From Dehalococcoidia bacterium (lineage in GTDB: Bacteria; Chloroflexota; Dehalococcoidia; GIF9; AB-539-J10), in assembly GCA_023229725.1 (NCBI GenBank), contig JALNYR010000004.1, forward strand, positions 10,986 to 37,151: DNA of 26,166 bases, given 5' to 3'. Position 1 is the stretch's first letter. Every line of letters begins with the position of its first letter. Below the pieces are notes generated by a model, which saw only the letters and a list, made by a program, of their open reading frames with translations, was not told the origin of the DNA and ran no database searches. Shown piece by piece: positions 14,278-20,796 of the stretch. Both the position numbers and the translations under genes were made by a program.

Positions 14278-16449
14278 TCACACTCTCCCCGTTCCGTTCG
14301 CATCTTCTGGTGTTCCGCTTGACGCCTGTGCCAGCAGCAGATGCAGCTCCTTCGGGTCGGTCAGCGGCTCGGCACACGCGTGGCGCGTACAGACGTAGGC
14401 TGCGCTCCGGCCTTGAAACAGGCCGTGGCCCTTTGCCATCGGAAGTGTGGCAGGAACGACGCCGTCGGGCTCGTCGGGGGGCGCGAGGACCACGAAGTTG
14501 TCCGGCGCGTACACCGAGGCGGCGCCACGCAGCAACCCATCGGTATCACTCGTTCCCGGCTCGCCCGCAATCACCGTCACGCGGGATTCACCGGCGTATG
14601 ACCGGCATGCCATGAGGAGGCTCACGAACTGTCCCGGCGACTGCGACACCAGAGGGGCAACGAAAGCGAACAAGCGGCCAAGAACATCTTCGAGATCCGC
14701 ACGCTCCGTCAACCGGGCCGCCACCGCGAGCACGCTCGCGGCGAGAGCGTTTCCGGACGGCAGGGCCCCGTCGTACACTGGTTTGACACGAACGACCAGT
14801 TCCTCCGCTCCCGTCCCCGTCTGGAAGAAGCCGCCACCCACCTCATCATGGAACAGCTCGACCATCCGGTCGACCAGGTGCAGCGCCGAGGTCAGGTATC
14901 GCGCCTCCTGGCTTGACTGGTACAGCTCGAAGAGCCCGCGCGCCATAGCTGCGTAGTCATCCACAAAACCGGGAACCGCACCCGCGCCATCCTTGTACGC
15001 GTGAATCAGCACGCCGTCGCTGTTCACCATCCTGCCGAGCACAAAGGCCGCCGCGCGCCTTGCCACATCGACATATTCAGGGACACCGAGCGCCCGGCCG
15101 GCGCGGGCGAAGGCCGCGATTGCGTGCCCGTTCCAGTCGGCAACGACCTTATCATCGACTTGAACCGGCTTCCGCCGGTCTCGTACGGAGAGGAGCGCTG
15201 CGATGGCGGCGTCCAGCACTTCCCCGGTATGGGAAGGTGTGAGGCCGAGCGCCTGCGCTGTATCCGCCACGGGATTGACGAACGCAAGCACGAACGGCTG
15301 GTCCTCGCTGAGGTCCTCACCGGCAAGTCCGCCTCCTTCGTCGAGGGGCAGGCCGGCAGCGTTCATGACAGCGTTGAACTGCGCCGGCTCGAGCGTCTGG
15401 CGAAGCTGCCGTACCGTCCACTGATAGTACGCGCCTTCGCCCTCCTCTGAATCGGCGTCCTCGGCGCAGTAGAAGGCGCCTTCTGGTCCGCCCAGCCTGC
15501 GCTGCACGTACGCGAGCACATCACGGGCCGTGGCAGCGTACCGTTGCTCGCCGGTGGCGAGAAATGCATCCAGGTACGCCTCGACCAGGAGGGCCTGGTC
15601 GTACAGCATCTTCTCGAAATGAGGGACTGCCCAGCGGCTGTCGACCGAGTAGCGATGGAACCCTGAACCCAGATGGTCGTAGATGCCACCCTGTCGCATC
15701 TCGTCCAGAGTCCTGGTTACCATGTCCTGCGCCCGAACCTCTCCGGTGTCCTTCCAGTAGCGCAACAGGAAACGGAGACGCTCGGGAGTGGGAAACTTGG
15801 GAGCGTCACCGAACCCGCCGTGGAGCGGGTCGAAGCTCTCCGCGAGTTCCCGATACGCCCTCGGCCACGCATCATCCGGAAAGGCGGCCTCCCCTGAAGG
15901 CGCCACAATGCGCCGCGTGTACTCGACGATATCCGACGACGATTTGAGCAGCTCGGCGCGCAGGCCCGGCGCGCGCCAGCGCTCACCGACATACGGCAGA
16001 AGGTCAAGCATCCCCACCCGACCCGGCAATGACTCCCGGGGGAGATACGTCGCAAGGAAGAAGGGCCTCCCATCCGGTGTCATGAGGACAGTGAGCGGCC
16101 AACCACCCTGACCCGTGGCAACCTGCGCCATCGCCATGTACGCCTGGTCGATATCCGGACGCTCCTCGCGGTCGACTTTGACCGAAACGAAGAACCTGTT
16201 CAAGAGGGCCGCAACGTCAGGGCCCCGGAACGACTCCTGCTCCATCACGTGACACCAGTGACACGACGAGTAGCCGATGGACAGGAACACCGGCTTGTCC
16301 TCGGTTGCCGCCTTGCTGAAAGCCTCGTCGCCCCAGGGGAACCAGTCGACCGGGTTGTCGGCGTGCTGGAGAAGGTACGGGCTCGTCTCGAATCGCAGGC
16401 GGTTCATGCCGACGCCGTCGGCGCGTTCCTCGTGGTGATTCGCTTCCAT
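14278..16449 (-). CDS. Thioredoxin-domain (DUF255/YyaL) protein
   Basis: The protein has 723 aa, typical for this family, which includes Bacillus YyaL and mammalian SPATA20. The N-terminal thioredoxin-like domain has SSCHWCHVMEQESF, with a CxxC pair at C63 and C66. The typical family start RFETSPYLLQHADNPVDWFPW precedes it. A long alpha/alpha-barrel region follows, with repeated motifs such as GGFGDAPKFPTPERL, GSGFHRYSVDSRWAVPHFEKMLYDQALL and DDKVVADWNGHAI. The biochemical activity is not established for bacterial members. The ATG at 16449 has GAAGGAG about 7 nt upstream. A TACAAT -10 is at 16491-16486, about 36 nt from the start. Confidence 0.93.
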   Translation of the reverse strand: MEANHHEERADGVGMNRLRFETSPYLLQHADNPVDWFPWGDEAFSKAATEDKPVFLSIGYSSCHWCHVMEQESFRGPDVAALLNRFFVSVKVDREERPDIDQAYMAMAQVATGQGGWPLTVLMTPDGRPFFLATYLPRESLPGRVGMLDLLPYVGERWRAPGLRAELLKSSSDIVEYTRRIVAPSGEAAFPDDAWPRAYRELAESFDPLHGGFGDAPKFPTPERLRFLLRYWKDTGEVRAQDMVTRTLDEMRQGGIYDHLGSGFHRYSVDSRWAVPHFEKMLYDQALLVEAYLDAFLATGEQRYAATARDVLAYVQRRLGGPEGAFYCAEDADSEEGEGAYYQWTVRQLRQTLEPAQFNAVMNAAGLPLDEGGGLAGEDLSEDQPFVLAFVNPVADTAQALGLTPSHTGEVLDAAIAALLSVRDRRKPVQVDDKVVADWNGHAIAAFARAGRALGVPEYVDVARRAAAFVLGRMVNSDGVLIHAYKDGAGAVPGFVDDYAAMARGLFELYQSSQEARYLTSALHLVDRMVELFHDEVGGGFFQTGTGAEELVVRVKPVYDGALPSGNALAASVLAVAARLTERADLEDVLGRLFAFVAPLVSQSPGQFVSLLMACRSYAGESRVTVIAGEPGTSDTDGLLRGAASVYAPDNFVVLAPPDEPDGVVPATLPMAKGHGLFQGRSAAYVCTRHACAEPLTDPKELHLLLAQASSGTPEDANGTGRV

Positions 16450-16485
16450 GCGTCTGCTCCTTCACCGCGCGACAGTCACAGCGCG

Positions 16486-16491
16486 ATTGTA
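16486..16491 (-). promoter_or_regulatory. -10 box of the YyaL-like gene
   Basis: TACAAT (5/6) reads on the minus strand 36 nt before the ATG. No good -35 was found. Confidence 0.3.
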
Positions 16492-16635
16492 GTGTATTCG
16501 GGGGGAACGACCTGAATCCGCCGGCTGCAACGTTCACCACTGGATGTGGCGACTCACGCTGAACAGGGCGGACCAGCGAAGCGCTATGTGATCATTCCGT
16601 GACCAGCGTAGCGATCGGCAGGATGCAGAGATGAA

Positions 16636-16653
16636 GGCGACGGACACGTCGCC
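16636..16653. terminator. Small hairpin beyond the element's left end
   Basis: GGCGAC (16636-16641) pairs with GTCGCC (16648-16653). It lies just downstream of the displaced tRNA 3' fragment, where the terminator of the tRNA operon would have been before insertion. Confidence 0.3.
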
Positions 16654-16669
16654 ACGTTCAGTCTACGAT

Positions 16670-16725
16670 TGGTGCCGAGGGAGGGACTCGAACCCACACT
16701 CCCCTGCGGGAAGCGGATTTTAAGT
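16670..16725. repeat. Left attachment site (displaced tRNA-Leu 3' end)
   Basis: These 56 bp are identical to 24519-24574, the 3' part of tRNA-Leu(UAA) from position 31 of the tRNA through the CCA end. Identity stops sharply on both sides. No 5' half is present, so it cannot make a tRNA. It marks the left end of the integrated element. Confidence 0.93.
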
Positions 16726-16815
16726 TGGCGTTCGGCGGTACCGTAGCTTGGCCGGGCATGACGCCGGATAGCACGGCGTCGAACGAAAACCGGCGCGGCG
16801 GGCCGGGGGGCTTCA

Positions 16816-16839
16816 GAGGTCCGTGCACTTTTTGTGCAC
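16816..16839 (+). repeat. Left subterminal repeat, candidate integrase arm site
   Basis: This 24-nt sequence contains two GTGCAC palindromes separated by TTTTT. It matches 24430-24453 at 22 of 24 positions in the same orientation. It lies 90 bp inside the left attachment site, directly after the integrase stop codon. In the circular form the two copies would flank the attP core. Confidence 0.6.
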
Positions 16840-16851
16840 CATAGGGCCTAG

Positions 16852-17985
16852 CTAAACCAAGTGTGAGACGCGCTGCAATTCGGCGTCGATCTTGTTGGCT
16901 GCCTCCTCCTGAACATGCGGGAGCACGTGACTGTAGACGTCCAGCGTGATTCCGACGGTGGAGTGTCCTAGCCTCTCACTGACGACCTTGGCGTGGACGC
17001 CAGCACTGAGGAGCAGGGTGGCATGGGCATGCCGGAGACCGTGCAAGGTGAGGTGGGGAAGGCCGGACTTGACCACCAGTCTGTGGAAATCGTCGGACAG
17101 GTCGTCCGGATTCACGGGGTTCCCGTAGGCATTGACAAAGACATAGCCTGAAGGCTTCCACGCGCCGTTGTGGGTTGCCTCCTGCAATAGCTGCGTGACC
17201 CGAACCTCCCTGAGCAGCGCCACGGTGTCCGGACTGAGGGCGATGAGACGGCGAGAGCGGGCCGTCTTGGGCTGACCAACCATCACTCCATGCCCGGTGA
17301 TTCTGATGCGGGTTGCCACCACGCTGAGGCGCGAGTTCTCAAGGTCCACGGCTTCCCATCTGAGGCCCGCAAGCTCGCTGCGTCTCATGCCCGTGAGGAC
17401 CGCACAGCGGTAGAGGTGGCAGTACGGGCTGCTCCTGGCAATCTCAAGGAACCGGTTGATGGTGGGCGCGTCCCATACTTCAACCTGCTTCGCCCTGGGG
17501 TGCGGTGGAGTGGTCGCATCCGCTACATTGCGAATCAGCACGCCCCACTTCACGGCGTGTTTGAAGGCTTCGCGCAAGACGCGGTGAAGATGGAGGACGG
17601 TCTTGGGCGACAAGCGCACAAGCATATCGGCGTAGAGCTGCTGAATGTCCCGGGCCGTGACCTGCTGAATCGGCTTGGATCCAAGTGCGGTCGTTACGTA
17701 GCGGCGTACATAGCCACGGTAGTCCATGAGCGTGCGCGGCGCGCAGTTGGTGGCAACATACGTGTCGAGCCACTTCTCAAGGAACTGACTGAGAGTCTCC
17801 TTGTCCTTGGGAAGAAAGCCTCCGTTGTCGATGGCGTGAATCCGCTCACGGAGGAGTCTCTCGGCGTCCTTGCGAGTGCCCCTGACGGTCTCATTGACCT
17901 GGCGTCGATTGCCGGACGCGTCCGGCGGGCCGTCATACCTCAACTGCCACGAGCCTTTGTAGCGCTGCGATACGGAGCCTCTCAT
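16852..17985 (-). CDS. Tyrosine recombinase (integrase) of the element
   Basis: The protein has 377 aa and the two-part phage-integrase layout. The first 60 residues resemble an arm-binding/AP2-like domain. A SAM-like core-binding domain spans about residues 62-150. The catalytic domain has R201 (LTGMRRSEL), K240 (GQPKTARSRR), H315 and R318 (LHGLRHAH), H341 (ERLGHSTV) and nucleophile Y351 (DVYSHVLPH). All catalytic residues are present, so it looks active. The start ATG overlaps the stop of the HTH gene (ATGA), so both are made together. It reads toward the left attachment site 127 bp away, and it should cut and join at tRNA-Leu. Confidence 0.95.
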   Translation of the reverse strand: MRGSVSQRYKGSWQLRYDGPPDASGNRRQVNETVRGTRKDAERLLRERIHAIDNGGFLPKDKETLSQFLEKWLDTYVATNCAPRTLMDYRGYVRRYVTTALGSKPIQQVTARDIQQLYADMLVRLSPKTVLHLHRVLREAFKHAVKWGVLIRNVADATTPPHPRAKQVEVWDAPTINRFLEIARSSPYCHLYRCAVLTGMRRSELAGLRWEAVDLENSRLSVVATRIRITGHGVMVGQPKTARSRRLIALSPDTVALLREVRVTQLLQEATHNGAWKPSGYVFVNAYGNPVNPDDLSDDFHRLVVKSGLPHLTLHGLRHAHATLLLSAGVHAKVVSERLGHSTVGITLDVYSHVLPHVQEEAANKIDAELQRVSHLV

Positions 17986-18851
17986 CGTTCATCTCCTCCT
18001 GCGAAGTGAGCCTGGGAATAGAACCGTGCCCAGCGCAAGGATTCGGAGCTCGGGGGGGTGCCCCGGGTGGGGATAGGCGGATTGAAGCTGGCGAGCGGTG
18101 TCGAACACCACAGTAGCAGAAGTTGCTTGAGTGTGAGTTCTGAGAGGGGTGACTTCTTCTTGTCGATGTCCGGCAGGATGGCGACCATGTCGGCAAGCCA
18201 GGCAAACCACGTCCGCTCAAGGTGGTAGGGAATCGCCAACTCGTGGTCAAGGCTTGTGAAGCTAGGTGGCTGGGCTGGAAACGGTATGGCCAGCATCAGC
18301 GGCGGAATATCCGCGTAAGTGCCGTTCAGCATGGGAGTAATTCGGCGGTGGTAGGCCTGGCGTTGCTGTCGGCCGAGGTAGGGATGGAGTTCCAGGGCCA
18401 AGTCGGCAATCGATTTCAGGGAGGGGATGCCGGTATCCTCCGCAATGATGGGGTAGCCTGCGACCAAGAACCGCCACGGCTCGGGCATCGATGGGGAAGC
18501 CTCGTGCACGTCGCCGAGAGCCTTGACCAGTCTAGCGAGTCGCCGGTCATTCGCAGCACGCGAGACCTCAAGCGACGCCATGGTCGGCATGATTGAGTTC
18601 TGGGACCATCCGGCGCGAACCAAGTCAGCGACTGTGACTTGGGGCCAAGGAGCATCGTCGGCCGTCGTTGACGGGGGTGCGCCGGGCTGGCTGGGTGAGA
18701 GGTCGACCGCACGAGCAGAACCTAGCCTTCCCTTGACCCTCCAATCCCGGATGGTCCTCTCGGACACCCCGGCGAGGTCGGCAGCCTCCTGCTGACTGTG
18801 CCCCTCGTCCAGTAGGTCCTTGACTCGTGCACGCTTGTCGAAACCGTACAA
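17982..18851 (-). CDS. HTH protein co-translated with the integrase
   Basis: The protein is about 289 aa. An N-terminal helix-turn-helix (QQEAADLAGVSERTIRDWR) sits at about residues 20-38 and probably binds DNA. The rest is of unknown family, with PSLKSIADLALELHPYLGRQ and a Trp-rich stretch TWFAWLADMVAI. I chose the TTG at 18851 because GGAGG lies 6 nt before it. An upstream TTG at 18881 has no ribosome binding site and falls inside the tandem repeats. It precedes int with a 4-base overlap and could be a regulator of integration or an accessory factor. I do not recognise a named family. Confidence 0.75.
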   Translation of the reverse strand: MYGFDKRARVKDLLDEGHSQQEAADLAGVSERTIRDWRVKGRLGSARAVDLSPSQPGAPPSTTADDAPWPQVTVADLVRAGWSQNSIMPTMASLEVSRAANDRRLARLVKALGDVHEASPSMPEPWRFLVAGYPIIAEDTGIPSLKSIADLALELHPYLGRQQRQAYHRRITPMLNGTYADIPPLMLAIPFPAQPPSFTSLDHELAIPYHLERTWFAWLADMVAILPDIDKKKSPLSELTLKQLLLLWCSTPLASFNPPIPTRGTPPSSESLRWARFYSQAHFAGGDER

Positions 18852-18866
18852 TGACCACCTCCCTGG

Positions 18867-18912
18867 CAATTTGCCGCTCAATTTGCCGCTTTCTTGCCTG
18901 TATTCTGCCGCT
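18867..18912 (+). repeat. Tandem 12-bp repeats in the int/xis divergent region
   Basis: CAATTTGCCGCT occurs twice in tandem at 18867-18878 and 18879-18890. A weaker copy, TATTCTGCCGCT (9/12), lies at 18901-18912, 22 bp on. They lie downstream of the minus-strand integrase-operon promoter, in its leader. A repressor or excisionase binding site is plausible. Confidence 0.6.
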
Positions 18913-18917
18913 TTTGT

Positions 18918-18946
18918 TTGGCCTCACCATTATCCCACGGTACCAT
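18918..18946 (+). promoter_or_regulatory. Promoter for the excisionase-like gene
   Basis: TTGGCC at 18918-18923, a 17-bp spacer and TACCAT at 18941-18946. It overlaps the opposing integrase promoter, so the two could compete for polymerase. Confidence 0.45.
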
Positions 18947-18957
18947 GTGCTTGTCCA
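18929..18957 (-). promoter_or_regulatory. Promoter of the HTH-integrase operon
   Basis: TGGACA (5/6) at 18957-18952 and GATAAT (5/6) at 18934-18929 are separated by exactly 17 bp on the minus strand. The transcript would cross the tandem 12-bp repeats. Confidence 0.6.
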
Positions 18958-18979
18958 GCGGTACGTGAGAGGGGGAGGG

Positions 18980-19204
18980 ATGGCAGAACAGAAACTCGCA
19001 GTCAGTGTCCCAGAAGCGGCAAGGATGTTGAGCATCTCAACGGGAACGGCTTGGGAATCGGTCTGGAGAGGGGACATTCCGTCGTTCAAGGTCGGGACGC
19101 GGCGGCTTGTGCCGGTCTCGGCTCTGAAGAGGTGGATAGACGAGTCATCGGTAGCGAAGCGTGACAACCTGGGTGGAAGAGTCGAGGAAGGAGAGGCAGC
19201 GTGA
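18980..19204 (+). CDS. Excisionase/HTH_17-like DNA-binding protein
   Basis: The protein has 74 aa. It carries the MerR-like winged-helix signature of excisionases: AVSVPEAARMLSISTGTAWESVWRGDIPSFKVGTRRL is the family pattern, seen here in SVPEAARML, then IPSFKVG and RRLVPVSALKRWID. It should bind and bend DNA to steer excision. The ATG at 18980 follows a purine-rich GGGGGAGGG. The open frame extends to 18827 but crosses the promoters, so a longer product is unlikely. It is transcribed away from the integrase operon. A hairpin with a UUCG loop follows at 19217. Confidence 0.85.
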   Translation: MAEQKLAVSVPEAARMLSISTGTAWESVWRGDIPSFKVGTRRLVPVSALKRWIDESSVAKRDNLGGRVEEGEAA

Positions 19205-19216
19205 GGCTGAAGGAAA

Positions 19217-19248
19217 GGGCGGGCGGATGGCCTTCGGCCAGCCCGCCC
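19217..19248 (+). terminator. Hairpin after the excisionase-like gene
   Basis: Stem GGGCGGGC (19217-19224) with GCCCGCCC (19241-19248) is topped by TGGC/GCCA enclosing a cUUCGg tetraloop. It begins 13 nt after the stop codon. It has no T-tract. Confidence 0.55.
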
Positions 19249-19347
19249 CGCATTGGTTCAGGCATGGATTCCTGTCGACCTGGCTGCAACGCGCACGGTC
19301 GTGATGACTCGCGATGGAATGCATCGACCTTCGAAAGTGGTTCGCAC

Positions 19348-19376
19348 CGACCCCCTCACATACTAACAGGGGGTCG
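19348..19376 (+). other. oriT-like inverted repeat upstream of the relaxase operon
   Basis: Arms CGACCCCCT (19348-19356) and AGGGGGTCG (19368-19376) are perfectly complementary, with loop CACATACTAAC. The string CTAACAGGGGGT (19363-19374) and the C-rich left arm match, as I recall them, the oriT of ICEBs1 and Tn916, which are nicked by relaxases of the MobT/Rep_trans family. A gene of that family follows 228 bp downstream. By analogy the nick would fall in the loop near CT|AACA. The match is from memory and was not checked by alignment. Confidence 0.75.
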
Positions 19377-19400
19377 TAGGTGTACGAAGAAGGGGAGGTG

Positions 19401-19607
19401 ATGAAGGTGGCTAACCAGAAACCGGCAGACATGCAGCGGAAGTGCGGGAAGTGCCATTGGTACTGGCACGGATGGTGCGACTGTCTCTTCGGTCAGCATG
19501 ACAAGGAGCAGCGCGCCGACTACGACGAAGCCTGTGGAGATTGGGCATCGAAGGACGCCAGAGTCGGAGTGTTGGCGTGCGGCGACATCTGGATGGAGGT
19601 TGAATGA
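19401..19607 (+). CDS. Small cysteine-rich protein co-translated with the relaxase
   Basis: The protein has 68 aa and no recognised family. Its core RKCGKCHWYWHGWCDCLFG has a CxxC pair, then a second CxC pair, followed by EACGDW and LACGD. The Cys and His spacing suggests zinc binding. The ATG at 19401 follows AGGGG 5 nt upstream; an in-frame GTG at 19380, next to the oriT-like repeat, would add seven residues. Its stop overlaps the relaxase start (ATGA at 19604-19607), so the two products are probably made together. A relaxase accessory or small DNA-binding role is inference only. Confidence 0.7.
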   Translation: MKVANQKPADMQRKCGKCHWYWHGWCDCLFGQHDKEQRADYDEACGDWASKDARVGVLACGDIWMEVE

Positions 19608-20689
19608 ATGAGCGGGTCCTGAGTGGGATAGACACGTTGGAGGTAGGCTACTGCCTCGTGGGCGAGCTGAGCGAAGAGGATGTGGCACTGCTAGACGGAG
19701 CGAAGACACAGGCACAGGAAGAGCAGTTCGACTCCCCCGGGTGCCCGGTCGCGTTCCATGGACGGGAGTTCAGGATGATGCCGCGGGGTGTATCAGGGAA
19801 GGAGTGGCGCATCGAGAACGACGACGTCTCGCTCGCCCTGGCGCGCGAGTGGAACGGCGGCAGAGTCTTCCCGGAAGCGCATTGCGTCTACCGGTCGAAG
19901 TTCCTGTGGAGGGAAGGATGGGAAGCGGCCGAGGCCAAGATGCGAGCATGGCTGGGTAGTTGGGCAGCGGTGGTGGGGGACAAGGTATCACGGGTGGACC
20001 TGACTGCGGACCTGGCCTGTCCGTGTCCAGACGTCGACATACGCGGACACGAAGTCACGGGGACAGTGGTCAGGAGAGACGACTACGCCTCGGGCTCCCA
20101 CGCGCGGGGGCATCGCCTGACAGGCTACACGTTCGGCGGTGGTGACATGGTGGCGCGCATCTACGACAAGCAGCGCAAGGCCAAGGAAGAAGGCAAGACG
20201 TGGTTCTTCCCAATGTGGAAGAAGAACGGCTGGGACGGCGAGTGTCCAGTGACCCGGACGGAGTTCGAGTTCAAGCGGGATATGCTCAAGCAATGGCAGG
20301 TCAACACGGTCAAAGACTTGGCAGCCTGCACCGGAGACCTGTGGCGATTCGCGACAGAGACGTGGTTGAAACTCAGGATTACGTGCGAGGCGGACAGCAA
20401 CTACCGGCGCTGGCCAGTCTCGGAGTTCTGGGAGGCGGTACAGTCTGCGGTGGACAGCTTTGGCACGGTGACTGGCGTATCGAGGCTGAAGCAGGTGCAG
20501 CCGGAGTACCGGCGGTTGCTGAAGGGTGCGCGTGGGTACTTGGCTTCGGCGATAGCCGTCGCCAGCACTGGAGGACTGGGCAAGGGGCACGGATGGTTCG
20601 TCACCAAGCATTGGCTGCACGAGCTGATGAAGAGTGAGGAGTTCCGCGACCTGGTGGAGGCGCGGCGAGCGAAGTTCGCGACCATGTGA
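19604..20689 (+). CDS. Rep_trans-family protein: MobT-like relaxase or rolling-circle initiator
   Basis: The protein has 361 aa. It fits the Rep_trans superfamily, which includes pT181-type initiators and the MobT relaxases of ICEBs1 (NicK) and Tn916. Motifs are SRVDLTADL (residues 129-137, with acidic D132 and D136), GYTFGGGDMVARIYDK (174-189) and PVTRTEFEFKR (215-225). Tyrosines such as Y187 or Y267 (SNYRRWP) could be the nucleophile, but I cannot decide which. It would nick one strand at the oriT-like repeat upstream, for transfer or replication. GGAGG precedes the ATG by 4 nt. The stop is followed by no clear terminator. It converges on the R-M gene. Confidence 0.85.
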   Translation: MNERVLSGIDTLEVGYCLVGELSEEDVALLDGAKTQAQEEQFDSPGCPVAFHGREFRMMPRGVSGKEWRIENDDVSLALAREWNGGRVFPEAHCVYRSKFLWREGWEAAEAKMRAWLGSWAAVVGDKVSRVDLTADLACPCPDVDIRGHEVTGTVVRRDDYASGSHARGHRLTGYTFGGGDMVARIYDKQRKAKEEGKTWFFPMWKKNGWDGECPVTRTEFEFKRDMLKQWQVNTVKDLAACTGDLWRFATETWLKLRITCEADSNYRRWPVSEFWEAVQSAVDSFGTVTGVSRLKQVQPEYRRLLKGARGYLASAIAVASTGGLGKGHGWFVTKHWLHELMKSEEFRDLVEARRAKFATM

Positions 20690-20796
20690 CAGCGGCGTGT
20701 GGCCAAGAACTCGTGACCGATCAAGGGATGGGTCCCATTGTTCGCCCCCTCCGTCGGCTTCGAACAGGACCGGCCCGGGACGCCCACTGTATGGCC
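20690..20796. other. Gap between convergent genes
   Basis: This 107-bp gap between the relaxase-like and R-M genes has no clear hairpin terminator or other feature. Confidence 0.3.

Noticed and set aside
16670..16725. Second tRNA-Leu gene
   Set aside because: Only the 3' 56 nt are present. The flanking bases do not supply a 5' acceptor or D arm, so it is the displaced attachment fragment.
18867..18912. CRISPR-like short repeats
   Set aside because: Only two exact 12-bp units exist, directly adjacent with no spacers, and no cas gene is present. They fit a regulatory binding site.
19604..20689. Assignment as a pT181-type plasmid replicase only
   Set aside because: The nearby ICEBs1/Tn916-like repeat and the integrated setting favour a MobT-type relaxase. 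A dual role in rolling-circle replication remains possible.
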